From assembly GCA_019426215.1 (NCBI GenBank), contig CM033395.1, positions 627,501 through 691,500 on the forward strand: a DNA stretch of 64,000 nt. Reading direction: 5' to 3'. A model generated the notes under the pieces. The model saw only the letters and a program-made list of their open reading frames with translations. It had not been told where the DNA came from and did no database searches. The DNA is from Buddleja alternifolia. Taxonomy: Eukaryota > Streptophyta > Magnoliopsida > Lamiales > Scrophulariaceae. Below, piece after piece: positions 54,959 through 64,000 of this stretch (position 1 is the first letter of the stretch; each line of letters starts with the position of its first letter). The position numbers and the translations under genes were made by a program.

Positions 54959-56401
54959 GGCTTCAGATCCTATTGGTAGTTTTCCTGAGGATGATGTATA
55001 TGGATCAGATAGCCATCATGAAAAGGAGATACGGAGAGGTGTCACGACTATGAAAAAGTTATCAAAGCCAGAAGTCAAGGTATAAGACTACCTGTCGGCT
55101 GGAATGACAGAGGCCAGGCAGTTAATCAAAACAAATCAATATTTGTTGGTTATATAGGAATCTTGGCTCGCCAGAAGGTGTCGATTACCATGAGTGATTG
55201 GCGAAAAGTCCCGTCACCAATAAAAAGAAACATTTGGGATGATACAAAGGTACTTTGGATATTATCATATTTGTAAGTGTTAATGTATTTTTTGTTGATT
55301 TAATTTTCTCTAAATTATAATTTCATACATACTTTGTTGTTTGTTTTTTATAGTTGGCATTTGATATTAAAGAAAGTAGACAAAAGTACGTACTAGCAGA
55401 AGCTGGGAAGCTAGCACGTAACTTCAGGAGCTACTTGAGTAGAGTGTGGGTGCGAGATGATGATGGAAACATTAATTACAACCCACTCCCACAATATGAG
55501 ATACCTCAAGCCGATTGGACGACATTTTTAGATATTCGCCTAGGTGAAGTGTTTCGGGTAGCTAGTCATTTTAATTTACGATTTCATTTGTTGGTTATTG
55601 CGTTTATATTTTGCTAATAATTTGATAATGTAATAAACAGAATCTAAGGAGGGAAAATTACGAAAGAGCAAAGGAACCTAAATATCTTTATTGGAAAGCA
55701 AGTCTTAGACATGCTCTTGTGGAACAAATTGAGGTATGTAGTTTATTTAGCAGTGAATCCTTACAATTTTTTTTATTAAAATTCTATGTTAATAAATATA
55801 CATTTTTTAATGAAAATATAGATGAATAGAAGAAGGGATGCGGGATCCGATTACACAGAGGTGACACGAGCACTCCTGTGGAGGATTGTGCATTCCGATA
55901 AAACAAATCAAATTGATAACGACAATGTTGGAATAGTAGTGAATGAAATGGTGAGTTATTTGCAATTTTAGCTCTATAATGTGTTGTATGTTTGTTTTGA
56001 AATACTATTGAAAGAACAAAGTTCACTAATTTTTTTAATTTTTTAAATGTATTATTACAAGAAAGCATTTCACAAGAGAGTACTAGCCATAGTGGAAATG
56101 AAAAGAGTCGAGATGACCTATTGGCTAAAGTTCTTAAAAAGAAGGAGCATTCGGGTCGCGTTAGGGGTGTTGGCTTTGGGGTCTCACAAAGAGACTACTT
56201 TACGGATCCAAAGCCTGCTAAATAAATAGAGATGGAAAGCTTGAGAAACATGGTGAAAAACCTCTCCGAAACTATGCTTGCCATGCAACGCCGGATTGAT
56301 GTTTTGGAAGCGCCTAACTCGTCTCAGCCACATGAAGATGAGGTGATTTCTTTGAAAGATAGCAGCTCGGAACCAGTTAAGATGCTTCCTGAGGTAATGT
56401 T

Positions 56402-56443
<42 letters not shown>

Positions 56444-57175
56444 AAATCACACAAAATTTCTGTCAACTCTCTATTTCTGTAAAACACACAAAATTTTCTA
56501 ATATAATGTTGTATATATATATGTGTGTAGGTTATCGCTCCATGTCAATTAGCATTTTCATCATCGTCATATCGTGTGGTGGCTAAAGGACAGGTATACA
56601 ATCGACCGGTGATTGATAGAATACTTCACAGCTGTCCATTAGCCACCAACCATGTGAAAGTGCGCATTGACACTGCAGTTGGGGCGGATACACCCCTACC
56701 CGTCCCTCTCAATGATGAAATGCTCACCATTTCTAGTGCTCTGGGTACCTTTGTTGTTTGGCCAACGAGTCTTGTCATTGTCACTGATGCACCGGTATGT
56801 AACTAATAGCTAGTCATTAATAAATTATAACAATTTGTTTGAGGTTACTAAATATACTTTGGTGTGTAACATTCATGTTTTATTTTCTTTGCTTAAACAG
56901 TCTCTTGGACCATCCAAATCCTCTGGAAACTAGAAATCAGGGACGTCAAAGCAGTCAGCTGTCAAAGCAAAATTTCCAATGGCCAAGCCTGCACGTGAAG
57001 GTGACAGATGTGCAGACCTTGAACTAGATGGACTTCCAGATGACATTTTATTTCTGGGAAAGTACACGAAGATGATGTCTATTAATGCCCAGATCACTAT
57101 AGACATCGAGGAACCCATTATAAATTTTGCATTCCCAGAGTATATTAGGAAGGAGGAGATCTGCCACCTTCTGTG
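54959..57175 (+). pseudogene. CACTA second gene, N-terminal part (TNP1/En-Spm-like), frameshifted
   Basis: After an acceptor at about 54950, MASDPIGSFPEDDVYGSD opens an exon; a missing base near 55066 shifts the frame before GIRLPVGWNDRGQAVNQN and IFVGYIGILARQKV, which belong to the plant En/Spm transposase family. Further exon pieces: 55354-55553 (DIKESRQKYVLAEAGKLARN; DDDGNINYNPLPQYE), 55641-55734 (RRENYERAKEPKYLYWKA), 55822-55950 (NRRRDAGSDYTEVTRALLW), 56090-56390 (GRVRGVGFGVSQRDYF; MESLRNMVKNLSETMLAMQRR) and 56530-56790 with the TNP1-type region (VAKGQVYNRP; PLPVPLNDEML). This protein is thought to bind subterminal repeats. Introns are GT-AG where readable. Confidence 0.7.
56403..56445. 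repeat. TA then TG microsatellite in an intron
   Basis: TA dinucleotides followed by TG dinucleotides, inside an intron of the second CACTA gene; a shorter similar run occurs at 56512-56528. Confidence 0.9.
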
Positions 57176-57302
57176 ACAAAAAGAGATAGGAGCCTCTATC
57201 ATTACAACGTACATAAAGTAAGTTTTTAAATTATTTTATTGCATCTGAACTATGCTTATTTTCGTTACTCAAAATTCATTTTTTATGCTCAAATTAGGTG
57301 TT

Positions 57303-58253
57303 TGTGAGTTAAGTACGTGATCCCCGAAGGGAAAAAAGCAAGTTTAGGGTTTCTTAGCCCACATTTCATATCTGTGCTAACAGGCCCACAAATTCAACAA
57401 GTGCAGTACATAGCACGTGCTATGATACAGAGTGCACAAATGAATAAATTGTTTCTTGCACCTTACAACACCGGGTGAGCTACTAAAGACTCAATTTTAA
57501 TGTGTAAAACTAGTTACGTGGAGCAAATTTTGAACTTATCTTTTGAATGCTTTTTAAGGGACATTAGTTGTTGCTTGCGATTGATCCATTTCAAGAGATC
57601 GTTTACTATATGGATTCTTTGCATGGTGAGCCGAATTACCGAGATGATATGACACAAAAAATCAATCAGTAAGTTTTCCATTCAATCAATGTATCCGTTA
57701 TATTTAATATTTTTTTAAAGTGTATATTTATTTAACATAATTGCTTATTTTTTACATATTTCCATGTTTCTTATATTTTTTTATAGGGCTGTGCACATAT
57801 TTTGCGCAAATCGCAACAACCATTCCAAGAAATCCAACACGGCCTATCAATGGTTTCAAATAAAGGTTAGCGTTTTCTAGTTTCAAGAGATTATATATTC
57901 GTATAGAAGTTAGTGTTCTAATACAACGTAACTTTGATTACTTTTGTAGTGCCCCCGACAGACAAATGATGTGGATTGTGGCTACTTCGTTATGAGATTC
58001 ATGAAAGAAGTTATTAGCCACGGACAATCTATAATCCCAACATCGGTATGCATAGTTCTAATATATACTTAATTTCTATTCCTTTTGAAGTTATTAAACC
58101 TTTGCTACGTAATTGAAACGTCATTTCAATTTGCAATTAATCTCTATATATATCTTGCGGTACTTTCATGATTCTCAATCCTTCTATACTCAAAAGCAAA
58201 TTGATGAAGTATGCTGCGAAGTGGCACGTTACATTTTCTCAGCAGGTCCTTAG
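57303..58253 (+). pseudogene. CACTA second gene, ULP1/C48-type protease part, with a stop beside the catalytic His
   Basis: Exon pieces at 57556-57669, 57787-57865, 57948-58044 and 58199-58253 carry a ULP1-type cysteine protease core: GH followed by LLLAIDPFQEIVYYMDSL (His and Asp of the triad), then CPRQTNDVDCGYFVMRF (oxyanion Gln and catalytic Cys). The codon after GH is TAG where Trp is expected, so the protease is interrupted. The last exon ends with stop at 58251-58253. The same exons exist in the minus-strand element at the right edge, where the Gln/Cys motif is intact. Confidence 0.75.
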
Positions 58254-59309
58254 AAATTAGGTAATGTATTTTTTGTACATTGTGACTTGTTGTAAATTGT
58301 GATTTGATTTATTGTATTTAAATTGTCATGAGTAATTTAATTAGTTGATTGTAAATTAACACGTGATCATTGTTGGAGATTATAACATTTTCTTGTTGGA
58401 GGAAAGAGATGGTAATATTGAAGTTTGGGGTGGTTGTTGTTTATGTTGAATATGTTTTACTGTGTAGTTGAAATTTGTTGGGTTGATTTATTGAATATTA
58501 CTGTACAGGAATATTACCATAATAGGGTGCAGAATATAAAAAGAAAAGGAACCGCTCTCATAGGGTTAAAAATATATATATATATATATTAATTCGAACC
58601 CTATGACAGTGGTTCCGGCTGAACCGCTGTCATAGGGTCGACCCTCATGGACTTTTATTGTCCACCAACTTATAGATGCCAACAAGTAAAACAATAGAAA
58701 AGTCTTTATTGATTAAAAGAAGTTTAATTACAAGTATTATGCCCTATAGCATCTATCATCTTGTGGCATCTGAGGGCATAACCACCAACATCTTTATACT
58801 TTTCGAAACTATGTCGTGCTGCATAGGGTATTTCGATGCAATTAAGTGTAGGGTGTTCCTGACCATGTTGGCCAAGTCAGCCTAACAATGGTTTAATCTG
58901 CTTCCAGAAGGAGCTATTAGATCCTTTTCAGAGTTTAGCCAGAAATTCCTTCATTAGTTCGCCAGTAACAAGAAGCATGGGAAAATCCCACTGACCTTGT
59001 TCAATATAAAACAAAGAGGTGATGAAACGTTGAGGGCATACGTGAAGCATTTCAACAGTGTCACCTTGGAAGTGCCTTCTGCCACCGCAGGCCTAAAGTC
59101 TAGTGCTTTCACCCAGGGGCTAAGGGAGAGAGATTTATTCAAATCTATAACTAAAAGGCCAGTGCTAAATTTCGACGAGTTGCTCCGCAGATCTGAGAAA
59201 TACGTTAACATGGAGAACGCGCAGATAATGAGATGGGCTGACCAAAACAAGCAAAAGAAGGATAATCTAGAGGAAGAGAATTACAATTTATGGTCCCAAG
59301 TGGCATACG

Positions 59310-60805
59310 AAAGGTCTAGAAGGGGGGGGGGGGGTTGAATAGACCCAGAAGTCTTTTTCGACTTCAAAAATTTCGTATCACTTTTAAAGATTTAAACGCT
59401 TAGAGAGCTGAGCGCTTAGGTCAAGCGCTACAGCAAAGATAACTTAGACTTAGTAATTTTAGAAATTTACCAAAGTAGGGTGATGCTTAGATCGCTTAAT
59501 CAGGGTTAGCACAGCAGAAATAATTTTTAAAGCTTTAGCGTTCGATTTGGTCAAAGAGTCGCGTAACCGTTTTACTTATCTTTTTTAGGATCAATGATAA
59601 AATATAAAGTTAGATAATAAAACAGTAAATGACATTAAATAACACAAGAATTTATAAGGTTCACTAGGTGGTGTAATCTCAGCTACGTCCTTCTTCTGCT
59701 TGAACACTTGGAGGACTTCCACTAAATTGATTATCGAAGGATCACACAGAGGCTTCTACAAAATAGAGGTGGAGATGATGGTCTTGGGCTCCTTGATCAC
59801 ATATACTTCAGCACCAATGAAGATCTTCTCCAACAAGCTTCTCTCACTCAGAAATACTGCTTGTAGAGTCATCAACTTCTTCACCCAGGCAGAGGATGTT
59901 GAGGGTTTTTGATCACGGGTTTGTTTGATTTTAGAAAGTTCAAACAACTTAGGATATCTCAATAATAGTGTATGGTTCTTCTTTGAAGATGTTTGAGATA
60001 TCTACGACTGTCTGGAATATATGTAAAAAGCTTGGAAGAATTTTGGCTATGGAGTTTCTAAGCTTTTTCTTGAGAGAGAATTTCAGCAAAGTTTTGACTT
60101 TCTAGTGTATGTACGTGTTTTTTAGGGTTTGCTTGGGGTAAGGTATTTATAGGCATTTTTTTGGGATTTGTCCGTTGGACACATGTAGGTTCGTGCCTCT
60201 CACGCGCGAGTGAGTAATACTTTTTCTCTGACATTCCTGAACTCCTGCTGTACTGATTTGATGTGGCAGGTTTGAACTCTGAAATTCTGACAGTCTTAGC
60301 CAATTAGGTAGTTTGCTCCGTATACAATCTGTCCTTATCACATTTAATGCTCTTATCAAGCATTTAATGCTTTTGAATTTATTTCCCGTTGGAAATAAAT
60401 GCCCGTTAAATGATTGCATTTAAGTTCTCAGTGACTTCAGAATTTATTTCAGGTGAATCTGATCTACTTGATCGCTTGATTACTTTGATCACTTGATTCA
60501 TAAGTCCTGAAACAGTCCATAGTGATTGGCAGACGCTTAAGACCAAATCTTCATCTTCACTTGTCTTCAGACGCTGATCTTCAACTTCATCTCTAATAGA
60601 CTCACCTAGAATTCTACTAGCGACTTGGTATCCAAAACTTAGTCTAAAGTCTACAAAGATAAGAATTACAAGCTTAATAAAATTACATTCTTTCAAACGC
60701 TTACACATATGTTCTATGAAAATATAAACTTACATTCTTTTTGGGGTCTAACATAAAATCCTATCTTGTCATCATCAAAACATCTAACATGAAATTTTCT
60801 AACAA
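59310..60805. mobile_element. Insertion in the Gypsy gag, type uncertain (LTR-like)
   Basis: Gag stops at ERSR at about 59320 and resumes near 60805. The roughly 1.5 kb between begins with a poly-G run then TTGAATAGACC and ends with TTGTCATCATCAAAACATC-like sequence. Such ends are familiar from plant LTR sequences, so a solo LTR or non-autonomous element is plausible, but I could not identify a target duplication or a lineage. Short minus-strand frames inside are not called. Confidence 0.4.
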
Positions 60806-62542
60806 TAATAATGCGCAACCTAGACCGTGCATACGTCCTAGACCTAGATTTATACCACTAAAAGGTACAAAAAATGAGCAATTGATGATCGTAGAAGAGA
60901 AGAACATTGTACAATAGCCAGAAGGAGTTGACAAAGGACCACAAAATCCAGGTAGCAGAATTTCCTGCCGATTTCATAGAGAGTACGGACATGATACGAA
61001 TGCCCGCCCAGCCTTTGAAAAAGAGATCCAGCATCTCGCTAAGCTGGGATATATGAAAGAATTCATCATATAAAATAACAATAAGTTCAATAAGGGTAGT
61101 TCAGCCCCATTTCACGGAGGAGGAACCTAGGAAAGAGAAAGAGGTGCACCAGAACAATGGCAGGGCAAAGGAGCTGGAAGAGCTAGACCAACAGGAATAG
61201 AAAATTTCTCTCAACAGATCAATAAACAATCTGAAGCTTGGGAGAGCCCAGAGCAAGCATCCAACGATGTAAACAATGTGGATCGTGCCATTATACACAT
61301 GATCTCGGGAGGATTAACAGAAGAAAAATCTAAAAGATTCTTGTATAGACAGATAAGGATGGTGGAAAGTACACCTGCTTTTTTATGAACGTCAGCCAAA
61401 CTCGGCCAGGTTAGAAAATACTGTTCAAACTAGAGGATGTGAAGGCAATCCAAACACCGGACAATGATGCACTGATAATTACAGCAACCATAGCCAACTA
61501 CGATGTATAACGAATATTCATTGATAGTGGAAGTTCGGTACATACCCTATTCTACCAGGCGTACCAGCAAATGAACTTAGGGGATGGTAGCTTGAAGAAG
61601 TAAAAATCTCACTGTTTGGCTTTGTAGGAGAGGTAGTACAACCTGTGGGACAAATCACGTTGTCCTTATCCTTGGGTATGGGACCAGGGAAAAAGACAAA
61701 GTTGACTAAATTTCTAGTCGTAGATACCCCATCAGCATATAACGTGATACTCGAATGACTTGCATTGGCCTTATTCGAAGTCATGGTTTCAATATCACAT
61801 ATGAAAATCAAGTTGCCAACACTTAAGGGGATAGGAGAAGTGTCAGGTGACCAATGCCAATCCAAGAAATGCTATGTAGCCTCACTTAAGCGTGAGAACA
61901 AACCCGCTAAAGAGAAAAAGCACAAATCTAACAAAGTTGGACCCAAAGACGGCAAAGCTAAAAATAAGATGTTTCAGCTCGTGTTGAACCTGTGTTAGAA
62001 CTCATATATGGATTTGCAGAGAAAACAATCAAGAAAGGGTCACACCTGAGTCTGAAAGTAAAGGAAGATCTGGTAGCTATGCTACGCAAGTATGCGGCAT
62101 GTTCTCTTGGTCAGCTAACAATCTAGTGGGAATTGACCTAACTATTACACACCATCAGCTTAATGTATATCCGGACGGAGAATTGATTATACAAAAGAAA
62201 GACATTTCAAACCTAAAAAATAAGCTATTGTTAAAGTGGAGATGGATAAGCTTCACAAGGCCAGGCATATTGTAGAAATACAATTTCTGAAATGGGTATC
62301 TAGTGTAGTATTAGTACCCAAATGAGAATCAAAATAGAGAATGTGTATTGACTTTCACGACCTGAATAACGCTTGCCCCAGAGATCATTATTTGTTGCCA
62401 CGAATAGACCAGTTGGTGGATTCTACAACTAAATTTGAATTACTGAGCACCATGGATGCACAGAGTGGGTATCATCAGAACCCCTAGATGAAGAAGACCA
62501 AAGGAAGGTTAGTTTATAACTTCCTTTGGTACATATTGCTAT

Positions 62543-62881
62543 GTGGTCATACCCTTTAGGCTTAAAAACGCTAGAGCCATCTACCAAAGGCTAGAAGACA
62601 TGATGTTTCGCGAGCAGATCAGGAAGAATATTGAAGTATACGTGGCTAACATGGTAGTGAAGAGCCGCATTGTTAATACGTATGTACAAGACCTGCGGCA
62701 AACCTTTGAGACGTTGAGGAAATATAGGATGAAGCAAAATCCAGCTAAGTGTGTATTCAGAATCAAAGGAGAAGAATTCCTTGAATACATGGTTACGGAA
62801 AGAGGGATAGAAGTTAACCCTGAAAAAATCAGAGTGATTCAAGACATGGCAGAACCTCAATACATCAATGAGGTACAATGA
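62543..62881 (+). pseudogene. Reverse transcriptase fragment with destroyed active site
   Basis: The longest intact piece of the Gypsy remnant. It holds FRLKNARAIYQRLEDMMF, then NIEVYVANMVVKS where the catalytic YVDDM is expected, and GEEFLEYMVTERGIEVNPEKI. The change of the catalytic aspartates means it was not functional even before truncation by the CACTA element. Confidence 0.8.
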
Positions 62882-63344
62882 CTGATAGGACGGATCACGA
62901 CCTTAAGCCGCTTTACCTCACTACCCCAAAAAATGCCTATTACAGCAGTTATATTACACCTATTACAGCGGTTTTAACCACTGTAATAGGCATCGCTATA
63001 ATAGGGGTCAGGCCTATTACAACGATCTTTAACCGCTGTAATAGGTAACCTATTACAGTGGTTAAAAAATAAACTGCTGTAATAGGGTGACCAATTGTAG
63101 CGGTTTATTTTTCAACCGCTGTATATTATTATTATTATTTTTATTTTATTTTACCTGCTCAGTTTATAACTTTCCTATACAAGAACAAAATTCAACAAAC
63201 CAGCACAACAAACCAGCATAGCACAATAGATTCAACAGAAACAACAAAAACCCAAAACTTCAACATAACCAATTCTCTCCCCCAACAACGAAATTTTATG
63301 ATCTCTAAAAAATCACGAGTTTGCAATCAACTAATTAAACTAAT

Positions 63345-63437
63345 CACAATTTACATACAACAAATCAAATCACAATTTACATACAACAAATCAAATCACA
63401 ATTTACATACAACAAATCAAATCACAATTTACAACAT
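63345..63437. repeat. 26-bp tandem repeat in the CACTA 3' region
   Basis: Three and a half copies of a 26-bp unit (AATCACAATTTACATACAAC plus AAATCA), identical or nearly so. The 49-kb CACTA element has only one to two diverged copies at the same place (about 58275-58330), so the array expanded in this copy. Confidence 0.85.
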
Positions 63438-63451
63438 ACCATACCCCATTT

Positions 63452-63897
63452 CTAAGCGCATTCGAAAATGTATTGTGCCAATTCGCTACGTACTTCATCA
63501 ATTTGCACTTGAGAGTAGAAGGGGCATCGACAATCAGGTACGTACTGCAAGATAGAGATTGCAAACCCAAAAGATGTTTCAGTTACCTCCCAAAGGTTTA
63601 ATAACTTCAAAAAGGAAAGAAACTGAGTATTAGGATTATGCATACCGCTAGTGGGATTAAAGATTCTCCGTGGCTAATAATCTCCTTTATGAATCTCATA
63701 ACGAAGAAGGCACAATCTACGTTATTTGCCTGTCGCGGGCACTACAAAAGTAATCAAAATTGTATTAGAACACTAACTTTTATACGAATAATCTCTTGAA
63801 ACGAGAAAACATTAACCTTTATACAAATCCATTTACAGGTCTTGTTTTTGGATTTCTTCATTTGGTTGTTGTGATTTGCCTGAAATATCAACACAGC
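63452..63897 (-). pseudogene. ULP1-type protease exons of the right-edge CACTA element (partial)
   Basis: Exons on the minus strand: 63897-63817, 63741-63646, and a last exon of about 63507-63452 ending in TAG. The middle exon encodes CPRQANNVDCAFFVMRFIKE, with the oxyanion Gln and catalytic Cys intact. The first two junctions keep clear GT-AG signals, but the last acceptor reads CAAGTG before CAA instead of AAAG, which would shift the reading frame relative to the other copy, so function is doubtful. The His/Asp part lies beyond the window edge. Confidence 0.65.
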
Positions 63898-64000
63898 CTT
63901 GTAAAAAAATACAAAAAACAAGGAAATATGTCAAAAATAAGCAAATATGTGAAATCTAGGAAGATATATACACTTTAAAAATAATATTAAATATGATGGA

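Larger units (their letters stand above)
49428..58650 (+). mobile_element. Large CACTA (En/Spm) element with two mutated genes
   Basis: Subterminal motifs ACCGCTGTCATAGG stand at 49447 and, in both orientations, at 58552-58630. Between them, in plus orientation, are a tnp2-type transposase (51079-54343) and a second multi-exon gene ending in a ULP1-type protease domain (54959-58253), the gene order usual for plant CACTA elements. The exact CACTA...TAGTG termini are not found at either side; the right side passes directly into a broken Gypsy element at about 58650, so one or both ends are lost. Both genes carry stops or frameshifts. Confidence 0.8.
58651..62918 (+). mobile_element. Gypsy (Tat-like) gag-pol remnant, itself interrupted
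   Basis: Plus-strand pieces: gag (about 58810-59300, with LPEGSIRSFSEFSQKFL, NIKQRGDETLRAYVKHFNSV), gag tail after an insertion (60805-61075, with CRFHREYGHDTN), protease (about 61480-61980, with IFIDSGSSVHTLF), and reverse transcriptase (about 62290-62915, with RMCIDFHDLNNACPRDHYLLPRID). Many stops and shifts occur, and the RT catalytic YVDD is changed to YVAN at about 62638. No LTR is seen; the right end is cut by the CACTA element at 62919, inside RT. Confidence 0.8.
62919..64000 (-). mobile_element. CACTA element end, minus orientation, runs off right edge
   Basis: The terminus CACTACCCCAAAAAATGCC begins at 62919 and is followed to about 63120 by at least six copies of ACCGCTGTAATAGG-type subterminal motifs in both orientations. 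Beyond lie, on the minus strand, the last exons of a ULP1-type gene homologous to 57787-58253. It is thus the 3' end of a second, separate CACTA copy, inserted into the reverse transcriptase of the Gypsy remnant. Confidence 0.85.

Noticed and set aside
63345..63437. CRISPR-like array
   Set aside because: The 26-bp units are directly adjacent without spacers and the genome is a plant; it is a simple tandem repeat in a transposon.

Overview
The window is nuclear DNA of a flowering plant, most likely a eudicot. The evidence is AT-rich intergenic DNA, GT-AG introns, class III secretory peroxidases, a plant-type COPI beta subunit, and plant lineages of Copia, Gypsy (Tat), CACTA, Helitron and Mutator-like elements. 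I cannot name the species. Only three host genes are well supported: two class III peroxidases (3878-5318, plus strand; 35550-36704, minus strand) and coatomer subunit beta (40463-45455, minus strand). Nearly everything else is transposon or transposon debris.

Layout. 1-276: terminal part of a CACTA element running off the left edge. 277-3125: one arm of a diverged inverted duplication whose partner is 32395-35415. 3878-5318: peroxidase 1. 6422-6720: possible small gene with a one-base frameshift. 7309-12360: decayed Tork-like Copia element with a 5-bp target duplication. 13152-20972: decayed second Copia element, itself split by a 2.9-kb Gypsy solo LTR (17496-20377). 22176-32393: young, structurally complete Tat-lineage Gypsy element with near-identical LTRs and a two-intron antisense gene. 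32395-35415: second arm of the inverted duplication, carrying two MITEs. 35550-36704: peroxidase 2. 37545-38784: non-autonomous Helitron. 39023-39275: small MITE. 40463-46230: coatomer beta gene. 46584-49400: two broken Copia gag regions joined at a 25-bp CACTA-end relic. About 49428-58650: large CACTA element with a tnp2-type transposase and a TNP1/ULP1-type second gene, both mutated. 58650-62918: broken Gypsy gag-pol, itself interrupted. 62919-64000: end of another CACTA element with ULP1 exons, running off the right edge.

The most interesting features are in the Tat element. Its gag-pol lies in one reading frame interrupted only by two UAG codons and a 108-bp segment. That segment was created by a 79-bp insertion flanked by a perfect 29-bp repeat; because the repeat contains CAG|GT, splicing it out as a GT-AG intron would exactly restore the polyprotein. 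This looks like a recent intron-gain event, though expression is unproven. The same element carries an antisense, three-exon, 786-codon gene with its own TATA box.

The two inverted arms work as a natural clock. Three MITEs with 9-bp target duplications each sit in only one arm, with the empty site visible in the other, so the inverted duplication is older than all three insertions. The arm layout predicts a further peroxidase just left of the window, beyond the CACTA element.
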